A stretch of 64,000 nucleotides of DNA from Rhodopirellula bahusiensis (lineage in GTDB: Bacteria > Planctomycetota > Planctomycetia > Pirellulales > Pirellulaceae), in contig NZ_NIZW01000002.1 of NCBI RefSeq assembly GCF_002727185.1, positions 124,001 through 188,000 on the forward strand. The letters run 5' to 3'. The notes beneath the pieces are model-generated. The model saw only the letters and a list, made by a program, of their open reading frames with translations. It was not told where the DNA came from and did no database searches. This document shows, piece by piece, positions 9,266-17,869 of this stretch. Each line of letters starts with the position of its first letter. Within the stretch, counting starts at the first letter, position 1. Made by a program: the position numbers and the translations under genes.

Positions 9266-10999
9266 TCAGTGGATGGCGGGTTCTTCGCCCGGTGACCGAC
9301 CGGCGAGGAAATCGAAGTCGCATCCCTGGTCAGCTTGCGTCACATGTTTCGCGTAGAGCTTCATGTAACCGCGAGCGGGTTCGGGTGCAGCGCCCGGTTG
9401 GTTCGCTCGGCGTCGAGCAAGTTCGTCATCGTCGATGTGCCAATGAATCGAACGCTCTGGCACATTGATCTCAATCTCATCACCGGTTTCGACGAGAGCC
9501 AACGGTCCGCCCGCGGCACTTTCTGGAGCGATGTGTAGGACGCAGGTTCCGTAACTGGTTCCGCTCATCCGCGCGTCGCTCATGCGGACCATGTCGGTGA
9601 CACCGGCCTGCAAGAGTTTTTTAGGAATCGGCAACATGCCCCATTCTGGAAAACCGGGGGCACCGAGCGGACCGGCCGAACGAAGAATTAACACGCTGTT
9701 TTCATCCACCTCCAAGTCGGGATCGTTGATGTTTTTTTTCATCTCGGGGTAGTCATTGAAGACCACCGCACGGCCGCGATGATGCAGCAACTTTTTGCTG
9801 GCGGCAATGGATTTAATCACGCACCCAGATGGGGCCAGGTTGCCACGCAGCAAGCAGACGCCTCCCGCCGGTGAGACCGGATTCTCGCGAGTCCGGATGA
9901 CTTCGTTGTCGTGCACTTCGGCTTCTTCGATTTGTTCACCGAGTGTTGTCCCGGCGACGGTTTTGCAATCCAAATTCAGCAGATCGCGAAGACGTTGCAG
10001 CAGGGCGGGCAGTCCGCCGGCTTCGAAGAAGTCCTGCATGAGGAATCGACCGCCGGGGCGCAAGTCACCCAGAACTGGAGTTTGCCGCGACAGTTCATCG
10101 AAGCGGTCGAGCGTCAAGGTTTCGCCGAGTCGGCCTGCGATGGCGATCAGGTGCACAATCGCGTTGGTGCTGCCGCCGATTGCCAAAGACGTTGTCAGTC
10201 CATTGTCGATGCTGCGTGAGTCAAAGAATGTACTGGGTTTGAGTTGTTCCCAAGCCATGTCGACGGCGCGTCGTCCGGTTGCGACGGCCAATCGGGAGTG
10301 ATCAGCCATCACGGCGGGAATGGTGGCGGCGGACGGAAGCGTCCAACCCATCGCTTCCGCGACGCAGGCCATCGTGCTGGCCGTTCCCATCGTCATGCAG
10401 GTGCCAGCGGACGCGGCGATACAGTTTTCAACTTGGTTCCAATCGCGATCGCAAAGGTTGCCTGCCAATCGTTGGTCCCAATACTTCCAAGCATCGCTGC
10501 CGCTGCCCAGTGTTTGATCTTTCCAGCGGGCTCGCAACATTGCTCCGGCCGGCAAAAAGAGACTGGGGATGTCCGCGCTAATTGCTCCCATCAACATCGC
10601 GGGAACAGTTTTGTCGCAGCCGCCCATCAACACCGCCGCATCGATCGGGTGACAACGCAGAACTTCCTCGACTTCCATTGCCAACAGGTTGCGATACAGC
10701 ATCGTGGTTGGCTTCATCATCATTTCGCCCAGTGACATCACGGGCACTTCGACGGGGAAGCCGCCGGATTGCAAGATGCCACGCCGGACCTCATCCGCTC
10801 GATCGCGAAAATGCGAGTGGCAGGTATTCAGTTCACTCCAAGTATTCAGAATCGCGACAACGGGACGATCGCGGTAATCAATGTCGTCGAAACCCATCCC
10901 TTTCAAGCGTGAACGGTGGCCAAAAGAACGTAAGTCGTCACGGCCGAACCAACGATGGGAACGCAATTGGGTTGGGTCACGGTCGGGATTGGGATTCAT
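9266..10999 (-). CDS. IlvD/Edd family sugar-acid dehydratase (arabinonate/xylonate type)
   Basis: About 577 residues from the ATG at 10999; the frame is open to a TTG at 11077 but family homology starts just after this ATG (LRSHRWFGRDDLRSFGHRSR). The [Fe-S] cysteines are present: NTCHSH, GGCDKTVPAM and AGTCMTMGTASTM. The N-terminal LRS.RWFG.DDLRSFGHRSR and EVPVMSLGEMMMKPTTMLYRN blocks match pentonate dehydratases (L-arabinonate, D-xylonate) better than biosynthetic IlvD. It would dehydrate a sugar acid to the 2-keto-3-deoxy acid in the cytoplasm, in line with sugar catabolism fed by the neighbouring polysaccharide genes. The amino-acid-biosynthesis role cannot be wholly excluded. Confidence 0.88.
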   Translation of the reverse strand: MNPNPDRDPTQLRSHRWFGRDDLRSFGHRSRLKGMGFDDIDYRDRPVVAILNTWSELNTCHSHFRDRADEVRRGILQSGGFPVEVPVMSLGEMMMKPTTMLYRNLLAMEVEEVLRCHPIDAAVLMGGCDKTVPAMLMGAISADIPSLFLPAGAMLRARWKDQTLGSGSDAWKYWDQRLAGNLCDRDWNQVENCIAASAGTCMTMGTASTMACVAEAMGWTLPSAATIPAVMADHSRLAVATGRRAVDMAWEQLKPSTFFDSRSIDNGLTTSLAIGGSTNAIVHLIAIAGRLGETLTLDRFDELSRQTPVLGDLRPGGRFLMQDFFEAGGLPALLQRLRDLLNLDCKTVAGTTLGEQIEEAEVHDNEVIRTRENPVSPAGGVCLLRGNLAPSGCVIKSIAASKKLLHHRGRAVVFNDYPEMKKNINDPDLEVDENSVLILRSAGPLGAPGFPEWGMLPIPKKLLQAGVTDMVRMSDARMSGTSYGTCVLHIAPESAAGGPLALVETGDEIEINVPERSIHWHIDDDELARRRANQPGAAPEPARGYMKLYAKHVTQADQGCDFDFLAGRSPGEEPAIH

Positions 11000-11137
11000 G
11001 GAAGAAGACGTATCGTTGGGGAAGGGATCAAACGGTAGGATAGAACCAAGCTTTGGGACGAAGGGCATCACGTCCAAGGTGGGTTGCCGGACAGATTACC
11101 GACAATGATTGTTGCCGTGTGCACGAGGGGGCTAGCG

Positions 11138-11821
11138 ATGACTGATTCGTTGCGAATTGTTTCTGTTCAAATTGGGGCTTGCCAGTCTTATTTCAAAAAT
11201 GGCGATCCGAATCGACCCTGGGTATCCGCCATTGAAAAAAGTGTCGTGTTCGGTCCGGTGCCGACTTCGGAGTTAGGTCTGGACGGTGATGAACAAGCGG
11301 ACAAAGTGCACCATGGCGGAGTCGACAAGGCCGTCTTGGGTTATTGCGAATCGCACTATTCTTTTTGGAAAACCGAATTTCCTGAGATCAATTGGGGATC
11401 CGGTGCGTTTGGAGAAAACCTGACTCTTTCCGGCATGCTCGAGTCCGAAGTGTGCGTCGGTGATATTTTTGAGTGCCAATCTGCGACTGCTGGTGGTCTT
11501 TGCTTGCAAGTTTCACAGCCTCGAGAGCCGTGTTGGAAGTTGTCCCAACGTTGGGGGCTGCCTAAGTTAGCGGTGCGAGTTCAGGCAACGCGGCGGACTG
11601 GGTGGTACATGCGGGTATTACATCGTGGGGATCTGCAAGCCGGTCAAACGCTGAGTTTGGTCGAACGGCCTCATCCCGAGTTCACCATCGATGTTGCGAA
11701 CGACATATTGTTTGCGAAACCTCGTGATGCCGCGGCGGATCTTCGGTTGGCCGGATGCCAGCATTTGTCAGAAGCTTGGAAAGAAAACTTGATTCGTCGG
11801 AGTGCCAAACATGTCTCTTGA
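11138..11821 (+). CDS. MOSC domain protein (YiiM-like)
   Basis: About 227 residues from the ATG at 11138 (MTDSLRIVSVQIG); an upstream in-frame ATG at 11084 would overlap the divergent promoter region. MOSC features: KVHHGGVDKAVLGYC, FGENLTLSGM, VCVGDIFEC, then LCLQVSQPREPCWKL with the conserved Cys that accepts sulfur or ligands in MOSC proteins, followed by the YiiM-type C-terminal three-helix extension (DILFAKPRDAAADLRL). YiiM proteins are linked to molybdenum-cofactor-dependent detoxification. It overlaps the histidine kinase gene by 11 nt. Divergent from the dehydratase. Confidence 0.85.
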   Translation: MTDSLRIVSVQIGACQSYFKNGDPNRPWVSAIEKSVVFGPVPTSELGLDGDEQADKVHHGGVDKAVLGYCESHYSFWKTEFPEINWGSGAFGENLTLSGMLESEVCVGDIFECQSATAGGLCLQVSQPREPCWKLSQRWGLPKLAVRVQATRRTGWYMRVLHRGDLQAGQTLSLVERPHPEFTIDVANDILFAKPRDAAADLRLAGCQHLSEAWKENLIRRSAKHVS

Positions 11822-12605
11822 GCCATCGCTGGATGGAACTACCGTTGATCTAGCCTCACCGTCGCCTGCGGCGGCTTCCGGTCCGGTCATCGACACCAAG
11901 TACTTGCGTCGTTTGATGCATGACTTGAGTGCTCCGACGCGGCACGTGTCCTTCTTTTCAGGCTTTGTGGACGAGGCATTGACCGAACCATTGGATTTGG
12001 ATGATGCCCGACGTTCTTTGCAAACCGTTCGCACCGCCGCCGAGCGGATGCAGCAGTTGACGAACATGGTGTCGTTGCACATGAGAAGCATCGAGACGTT
12101 GCACGCCACCGCCGCGAATCCGAACCAACGCTTTTCGGAAGAGGCGTACGGTGTCGCTGAGTTGGTGGCCGACGCGTGGCAAAAGGTTGGTGGGGATGCG
12201 TCAGTCTTGACGGTTCAAGGCGATACCAAAACGTGTGTGGATCGTAGTCTGCTGGAAATTCCCATTCAGCAAGTGCTGCGAAATGCGATCTCTTTCGCCG
12301 AAGAATCGCGACCACTCAAAGTCGTCGTGGCGATTCAACAAACCAGCGACATGATTTCGGTTGCGGTCGAAGACAATGGCATCGGATTTGACACGCAGTA
12401 CGCAGAAAAAATCTGCGAGCCGTTTGAGTGCTTGGGCACCGGCAAAGATCGACGCGAAGGTGCTGGGTTGGGATTGACGGTGGCTTCGTTGGTGATTGAT
12501 GCGTTGGCGGGGGCGTTGAAGTTGCAATCCGATGACAAATCGGGAACCAAGGTGACGATGAGTTGGCCACACCATTGCAAGGAAGCTGCCTCCGACGTCG
12601 AATGA
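11811..12605 (+). CDS. Soluble sensor-type histidine kinase
   Basis: About 264 residues from the ATG at 11811 (a GTG at 11802 is the alternative). No membrane segment and no sensory domain: the DHp-like H-box LMHDLSAPTRHV with its His lies near residue 38, followed by the ATPase domain with an N-box (QVLRNAISFAEE), G1 box (VEDNGIGFD) and G2 box (GAGLGLTVA). A short Ala/Pro-rich N-terminus precedes it. It overlaps the MOSC gene and has no response regulator next to it, so its signal would have to come through a partner protein. The orphan cytosolic arrangement is unusual but the kinase fold looks complete. Confidence 0.82.
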   Translation: MSLEPSLDGTTVDLASPSPAAASGPVIDTKYLRRLMHDLSAPTRHVSFFSGFVDEALTEPLDLDDARRSLQTVRTAAERMQQLTNMVSLHMRSIETLHATAANPNQRFSEEAYGVAELVADAWQKVGGDASVLTVQGDTKTCVDRSLLEIPIQQVLRNAISFAEESRPLKVVVAIQQTSDMISVAVEDNGIGFDTQYAEKICEPFECLGTGKDRREGAGLGLTVASLVIDALAGALKLQSDDKSGTKVTMSWPHHCKEAASDVE

Positions 12606-12648
12606 GGGCTTCTGTTGACCGCCCGAGAAGCCTTGTTCGAATCTTCCC

Positions 12649-14382
12649 ATGGACAATTCCGCTGTTGCCGCCGTCTTCGAAGAGCTTGCTGAGCTACTCG
12701 AATTTCAAGGTGAAAACCCTTTCCGAATCCGTGCGTACCAGAACGGGGCTCGTGCAATTCGCGACCTCGATGAACCGATCGCGAATTTGGCGTCGGATCC
12801 GGATCGAGATTTGTCGAAACTGCCCGGGATTGGCAAAACCATCGCGGAGAAAACCAAGGTTCTCTTAGAGACAGGCTCGCTTCCGCAATTGGAAAAGTTG
12901 CGAGAGGCGGTCCCGGAGGTCGTGATTCAAATGTCACGGATTCCCGGGCTGGGTGCCAAGAAGGCCAGCAAGCTTCGCGAAGAATTGGGCATCGAGTCGC
13001 TGGAAGATCTGGCGGCAGCGTGTCGAGAAGGACGTGTCGCCAGCCTGAAAGGTTTCGCCAAAAAGACGGAAGCGGCGATCCTGGACGGGATGGCGATCGC
13101 GAAAGCGGCGTCGGAGCGAATCTACTGGTCGAAGGCAGATGATCTCACCCGCGAGATCGGCAAGCACATGCAGGCTTGCGACGTGATCGAGCAAATGGAA
13201 TGGGCGGGCAGCTATCGACGAGGCCGTGACACGGTTGGTGATCTGGATTTGTTGGCGGTTGCTTCAGACCGAGCCGCCGCGATGGATCATCTTGCGAGTT
13301 TTCCTGGCTTGGTGTCGATCATCGGACGCGGCGACACAAAGATGTCAATCCGTGTCGGCAAAGCGTTCCAGGTCGACATGCGATTGGTGGACGCTGAAGA
13401 GTTCGGGGCGGCGCTGCAGTACTTCACCGGCAGCCAAGCTCACAACATTCATGTTCGCCGAATCGCGAAGGAACACGGGTACAAGATCAACGAGTACGGC
13501 GTGTTCAAGCTGGACGACGAATCTCGCGTGGCAGGCGCGACGGAAGAAGACGTGTATCAATCGATCGGTTTGCCATGGATTGCGCCGGAGTTGCGCGAAG
13601 ATCGCCATGAATTCGAGTTGGCAACAGACGGTGACTTACCTGATCTGATTGACACCGACGATGTGCTCGGCGACTTGCACATGCACACTTCGGCAACCGA
13701 TGGCCAGAACACGATCGCGGAGATGGCGAATGCGGCGATCGAGCGAGGTTTGAAGTACATCGCAATCACTGACCACAGCAAACGAGTGACGATGGCGGGC
13801 GGATTGGACGCCGAACGATTGCTCAAGCAGTGGGAGATCATCGACGAAATTCGTCCGCAGTACGAAGGCCGTTTGGTCATCCTGAAAGGCATCGAGTGCG
13901 ATATTCTTGAAGCCGGTGGCATGGATTTGCCTGACGAGGTGTTGGAACAAGGCGATTGGATTCTGGGAAGTGTTCACTACGGGCAGAAGCAGCCTCGCGA
14001 TCAGATCACAGACCGTATCCTGGGTGCGATCGAGAACCCACACGTGGACTGCATTGCTCACCCGACAGGTCGGATTTTGAATCGCCGCGAGGCTTACGAC
14101 GTTGACATGGATGCCGTGATGCAGGCCGCGAAAGAGAACAACAAGTTTCTCGAACTCAATGCGAATCCGGCTCGGCTGGATTTGAACGACGTTCACCTGG
14201 CGGCGGCGAAGAAACGAGGTATTCCGATCGTGATCAACACCGACGCTCACGTCACGGATGGGCTGTGGGTGATGCGTTACGGAATCCGGCAGGCTCGCCG
14301 CGGTGGGCTGACTTCGGCCGATGTTGCCAACACATTGCCCTACGAGGCCTTTTCTAAAAAGCTAGCCGAAGTTGGCAGCTAA
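12649..14382 (+). CDS. polX: DNA polymerase/3'-5' exonuclease PolX
   Basis: 577 residues, the standard length of bacterial PolX. Helix-hairpin-helix segments (ENPFRIRAYQNGARAIRD, LPGIGKTIAEKT, IPGLGAKKASKL) are followed by the family X palm with RRGRDTVGDLDLL near 190-203 (catalytic Asp pair) and FTGSQAHNIHVR. The C-terminal PHP exonuclease domain starts near 342 with DLHMHTSATDG, then AITDHSKR, GIECDIL, GSVHYG, CIAHPTGR and NTDAH, i.e. a full set of metal ligands. It fills short gaps in base-excision repair and trims 3' ends. The start ATG lies 43 nt after the histidine kinase stop; the N-terminus matches the family. Confidence 0.96.
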   Translation: MDNSAVAAVFEELAELLEFQGENPFRIRAYQNGARAIRDLDEPIANLASDPDRDLSKLPGIGKTIAEKTKVLLETGSLPQLEKLREAVPEVVIQMSRIPGLGAKKASKLREELGIESLEDLAAACREGRVASLKGFAKKTEAAILDGMAIAKAASERIYWSKADDLTREIGKHMQACDVIEQMEWAGSYRRGRDTVGDLDLLAVASDRAAAMDHLASFPGLVSIIGRGDTKMSIRVGKAFQVDMRLVDAEEFGAALQYFTGSQAHNIHVRRIAKEHGYKINEYGVFKLDDESRVAGATEEDVYQSIGLPWIAPELREDRHEFELATDGDLPDLIDTDDVLGDLHMHTSATDGQNTIAEMANAAIERGLKYIAITDHSKRVTMAGGLDAERLLKQWEIIDEIRPQYEGRLVILKGIECDILEAGGMDLPDEVLEQGDWILGSVHYGQKQPRDQITDRILGAIENPHVDCIAHPTGRILNRREAYDVDMDAVMQAAKENNKFLELNANPARLDLNDVHLAAAKKRGIPIVINTDAHVTDGLWVMRYGIRQARRGGLTSADVANTLPYEAFSKKLAEVGS

Positions 14383-14450
14383 ACTCTCTTTCGTTTGCAC
14401 CATGGATCGTCTGATGGTGGAACGTTCCCTCAAACAACCATTGAATTGTC

Positions 14451-14741
14451 ATGGCAATCCTGACCATCGTCGCTCACATCACCGCGAAAGAAGATCAAGT
14501 CGACCTCGTGAAGAGCGAACTCGTGAAGTTGATCGCACCGACGCTGAAGGAAGAAGGGTGCGTGAACTACGACTTGCACCAGGACAACGAAAACCCGGCT
14601 CACTTCATGTTCTATGAAAACTGGGAATCACGTGAATTGTGGCAGCAACACACGGCTGGTCAGCCGTTGAAGGATTTCGGAGCAGCGACCGAAGGTGCCG
14701 TGGAAGACATTCACATTCATGAAATGACGCAGCTTTCTTAG
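14451..14741 (+). CDS. Antibiotic biosynthesis monooxygenase (ABM/YgiN-like) protein
   Basis: 96 residues with the dimeric alpha-beta barrel signature: ILTIVAHITAKEDQVDLVK at the start, EEGCVNYDLHQDNENPAHFMFYENWES in the middle (the conserved G-C-x-x-Y and Y-E-x-W strands), and QHTAGQPLKDF. Homologues are cofactor-free quinol monooxygenases or haem-degrading-like proteins; the substrate is unknown. It sits 69 nt after polX and 46 nt before the FAD-oxidoreductase fusion, so it may act in the same redox context. Confidence 0.85.
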   Translation: MAILTIVAHITAKEDQVDLVKSELVKLIAPTLKEEGCVNYDLHQDNENPAHFMFYENWESRELWQQHTAGQPLKDFGAATEGAVEDIHIHEMTQLS

Positions 14742-14786
14742 AGTCGAAAGAGGCGAATCCGCCATTCATCACAACGGAACCGAACC

Positions 14787-16418
14787 ATGCTCAATGAACT
14801 GCCCGACACCGCGGCCTTTCCTCTGTTGACCGAGGATGAGTTGGCTTGTTTGGAAGAGATTGGGACGGTTCGTCGATTCGCCGACGGCGATCTGCTGTTC
14901 GATCTAGGTGAGATGGACTACTCGTTTTTCGCGATCAAGTCCGGTGCGGTTCGTATCTTGGACCATTCTCATGGCGAACCTCGCGAGGTGGCGTTGCATG
15001 AAGCGAAATCGTTTTCCGGCGATGTCGACCTTTTGACGGGGCGTCCGGCGGTGATCAGTGCAGTTGCCAAAGGGGACTGCGAAACGATTGAGGTGACCGC
15101 GTGCCGCATTCGCCGAATGCTGGGCGAGATCCCGACGCTGAGCGACAAGTTGCTCGATGCGTTTCAACTTCGTCGTCAACGACTGGAAGCGTCCGGGTTT
15201 TTGGGAATTCGTTTGGCGGGCTCGAGCCACTCGAAAGAGACGATGCATCTGCGTGAGTTCTTTTACAAGAACAAGGTACCGCACACGTTGTTTGACACTG
15301 AGACAGAGGAAGGTCGAAACCTGCTGCGTGAGTGGGACGTCACCGAGGAAGACACTCCGGTGTTGGGTTGCGGCAAAAGAATGGTTCGCAAACCGTCGCT
15401 TGCCGATGTCGCAGAATGCTTGGGCATTTGTCGTGAGATTCCTGATCAGACCTACGACGTTCTGATCGTTGGTGCTGGACCGGCCGGGTTGGCAGCCGCG
15501 GTCTACGGTGCATCCGAAGGGTTGCAGACGTTGGTGGTTGATCGAATGGGACCTGGCGGGCAGGCCGGGCAAAGTTCGCGAATTGAAAACTACATGGGGT
15601 TTCCGGCCGGTTTGACTGGCGCGGATTTGGCGAACCGAGGTTACCTGCAATCGTTGAAATTTGGGGCGCAGTTCACCGCACCCGTGTCGGTTGCGTCGAT
15701 GTCAAAGGCTGAGAATGGTGACTACGAAGTCGACTTTTGCACTGGGCAAAAGGTTCGCACGCGGACGGTGTTGATTGCGACGGGGGCGTCGTATCGGCGA
15801 TTGCCGTTGGATGCTTGTGAACGGTTCGAGGGCATGGGCGTTTACTATTCCGCGACCTCGGTGGAGGCCCGGATTTGCCGAGAGGCGACCGCGGTTGTCG
15901 TTGGCGGTGGGAACTCGGCCGGACAAGCCGCCATGTTTTTGTCGCAGCACGCCAGCGACGTTCGTGTCTTGCTTCGTGGAGGTGACTTGCGAAAAGGAAT
16001 GTCCAGTTACTTGGCGGACCGAATCGAGAAGCAACCGAACATTGAAGTGATGTATCACACCGAAATCAGTGAAATGGTCGGAGACAAACATCTCGAGCAA
16101 GTCGGCATTCGAAACAATCAAACGGACGAACGGTCGACGTTGGATTGTCCTTCGGCATTTATCTTTGTCGGAGCGAAGCCGCACACCGAATGGCTACCCG
16201 ATTCGGTGGCGTTGGATGAACGCGGTTTTGTGATGACCGGGCCGATGATTCATGATCACGAGAAGTTGCCTGAAGGACGGACGCCGTGCGAATTGGAAAC
16301 GACCAACCCCGGCGTGTTCGCGTGCGGCGATGTTCGAAGCGGAACCACCAAGCGATGCGCCTTCGCAGTCGGTGATGGGGCTCTGGCGATCACGTGCGTG
16401 CATCAGTATCTGCAGTGA
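14787..16418 (+). CDS. Cyclic nucleotide-binding domain / thioredoxin reductase-like fusion
   Basis: 543 residues in three parts. Residues ~10-125 form a cNMP-binding domain ([38 protein letters not shown]). Residues ~140-205 look like a glutaredoxin-fold spacer ([20 protein letters not shown], then DTPVLGCG). Residues ~215-543 are a thioredoxin-reductase-type flavoprotein with [13 protein letters not shown] (FAD), GPGGQAG, the NAD(P)H site [15 protein letters not shown] and ACGDVRSG. The redox CxxC expected near residue 355 is replaced by [12 protein letters not shown], so it cannot reduce thioredoxin by the classical route. Possibly a ligand-gated NAD(P)H oxidase/reductase for another acceptor. 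Domain architecture is known in other bacteria; the role is not. Confidence 0.85.
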   Translation: MLNELPDTAAFPLLTEDELACLEEIGTVRRFADGDLLFDLGEMDYSFFAIKSGAVRILDHSHGEPREVALHEAKSFSGDVDLLTGRPAVISAVAKGDCETIEVTACRIRRMLGEIPTLSDKLLDAFQLRRQRLEASGFLGIRLAGSSHSKETMHLREFFYKNKVPHTLFDTETEEGRNLLREWDVTEEDTPVLGCGKRMVRKPSLADVAECLGICREIPDQTYDVLIVGAGPAGLAAAVYGASEGLQTLVVDRMGPGGQAGQSSRIENYMGFPAGLTGADLANRGYLQSLKFGAQFTAPVSVASMSKAENGDYEVDFCTGQKVRTRTVLIATGASYRRLPLDACERFEGMGVYYSATSVEARICREATAVVVGGGNSAGQAAMFLSQHASDVRVLLRGGDLRKGMSSYLADRIEKQPNIEVMYHTEISEMVGDKHLEQVGIRNNQTDERSTLDCPSAFIFVGAKPHTEWLPDSVALDERGFVMTGPMIHDHEKLPEGRTPCELETTNPGVFACGDVRSGTTKRCAFAVGDGALAITCVHQYLQ

Positions 16419-16457
16419 GGTTTGGTTTTGTTTCGTAAGTGTTGCGATCGCAAATCA

Positions 16458-16560
16458 TAGCGGTTGGGCGCGAGCCCTCCGGTGACGGACCGGGCGGCTC
16501 GCGCCGCTCCGCTAGGAACTCATTACCGGGCGGCTCACGCCGCTCCGCTAGGAACTTAGG
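16458..16560. repeat. REP-like palindrome pair plus an extra half unit (GCGA-loop family)
   Basis: The 57 bp at 16458-16514 pair two inverted hairpins, each closing on a GCGA loop (GGGC-GCGA-GCCC and, inverted, GCGGC-GCGA-GCCGC). A 36-bp direct repeat of the right half follows (16489-16524 and 16525-16560, one with ACGC for GCGC). The reverse complement of 42546-42602 matches the 57-bp core at 53 of 57 positions. The last copy overlaps the 3' end of the DUF1552 gene and supplies its stop codon (16556-16558). Confidence 0.85.
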
Positions 16561-17848
16561 CGAACTCGAGGCCTCGCATGGTGCCGGTGGCACTTGCGAA
16601 AGAGTCGACTTCGAGGCCGAGGCGTTGCAGCATTGAGGTGTACAGGTTCGGTAGCGGGTAGTTGTTGGTCTTGTCGAACGCGAGGTGTTGACCGTGACGG
16701 AATCCACCGCCGGCGACCACCACGGGCATGTTCTTGGTGTCGTGAGATGATGCGTTGCCCAGGTTGGATGTGAGCAGCAGCATCGTTTGATCCAGCAGGT
16801 TTCCGTTGCCTTCTTGCGTTTCGTGAAGTCGTCTCACCAGGTTGCCCCAGGATCGCATTTGGGCTTCTTCGATGATTCCAAGTTGTGTGATCTTGTCTTC
16901 GTCGCGGCCGTGGTGGCTGAGTTGGTGATATCCCTGGTCGACGCCTTCCAATGGAACGCGTTCGCCACCGCCATCGGTGTGCATGGTGATGAACCGCGTG
17001 CTGTCGGTTTGGATGGCGAGGTAAATCACGTCGTGCATCGCGGATTGTTTCGCGATCGTGTGACTGTTGTCGGAAACTGGCGCCGGTGCTTTTTCGTTGA
17101 CTTTGGGTTTGGCTCGTTCCGCCCAGCCTTGGTTCATGTCCAAGCGACGTTCTAGATCGCGAACGCTGGTGAAGTAGGCATCCAGCTTTTCGCGATCGGT
17201 TGGCCCCAATCGACGCTGCATCGTTTTGGCTTCTGCCGCAACGAGATCCATGATGCTGCGGCCTTCGCGAATACGTTGTTTTTGAGCTTTCTGAGCAGCG
17301 GGGCTGTCGTCGATAAACAGTTGTGCGAACAACTTCTGTGGTGAATTGATCGGCGGGATCATCGACCCGTTCGCAGTGTACGACGTGCCGGTGGTGCCGT
17401 TGGAGCTGAGGACCAACGACGGGAATCGGGTCTGACCCCCGAGTTCTCGGACCATCAGTTGGTCCAGCGAGATCGTGTTGCGAAAGTTGGATCCGCTGTA
17501 AGGAGCTGCGGAAAGGATGCACGGTTCGGCTTTGTGGCCGCCACCGACGCCGGGGTGAGATGCTCCCGAAATGATTGTGAATTGATCACGCAGGTCTTCG
17601 ATTGGTTTCAGATACCGCGTCGTTTCATAGTCGCGACCGCTCTTTTTCGGGAACAAGAATGGCCCGTGAAATCCCAGAGCGTTGCTGATGCCAACGAATC
17701 GACGCGGAGGGTTGGCCGCGGAGGTCGCTTCGCGGCCGAAGGCGGGCACCATCGAGTCCAACCAAGGCAGAGCCATGGTGACGCCGGCGCCCCGGAGCAC
17801 GGTTCGGCGAGACAACGATTGGTTGTTCACAAAGGGTTTGGTATTCAT
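16556..17848 (-). CDS. DUF1552 domain protein
   Basis: 430 residues. The start ATG at 17848 precedes NTKPFVNNQSLSRRTVLRG, a twin-arginine signal (SRRTVLRGAGVTMALPWL), so export through Tat as a folded protein is expected. The body is the planctomycete/verrucomicrobial DUF1552 family, related in fold to the alkaline phosphatase-like DUF1501 group (GISNALGFHGPFLFPK, SGASHPGVGGGHKAEPCIL, PVVVAGGGFRHGQHL). It lies 21 bp after the DUF1592 gene on the same strand, the invariant partner arrangement of these two families. The pair is thought to handle an unknown periplasmic substrate. The last codons lie inside a REP-like repeat. Confidence 0.9.
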   Translation of the reverse strand: MNTKPFVNNQSLSRRTVLRGAGVTMALPWLDSMVPAFGREATSAANPPRRFVGISNALGFHGPFLFPKKSGRDYETTRYLKPIEDLRDQFTIISGASHPGVGGGHKAEPCILSAAPYSGSNFRNTISLDQLMVRELGGQTRFPSLVLSSNGTTGTSYTANGSMIPPINSPQKLFAQLFIDDSPAAQKAQKQRIREGRSIMDLVAAEAKTMQRRLGPTDREKLDAYFTSVRDLERRLDMNQGWAERAKPKVNEKAPAPVSDNSHTIAKQSAMHDVIYLAIQTDSTRFITMHTDGGGERVPLEGVDQGYHQLSHHGRDEDKITQLGIIEEAQMRSWGNLVRRLHETQEGNGNLLDQTMLLLTSNLGNASSHDTKNMPVVVAGGGFRHGQHLAFDKTNNYPLPNLYTSMLQRLGLEVDSFASATGTMRGLEFA

Positions 17849-17869
17849 AACGGCAAATTTTGTGGAGGT

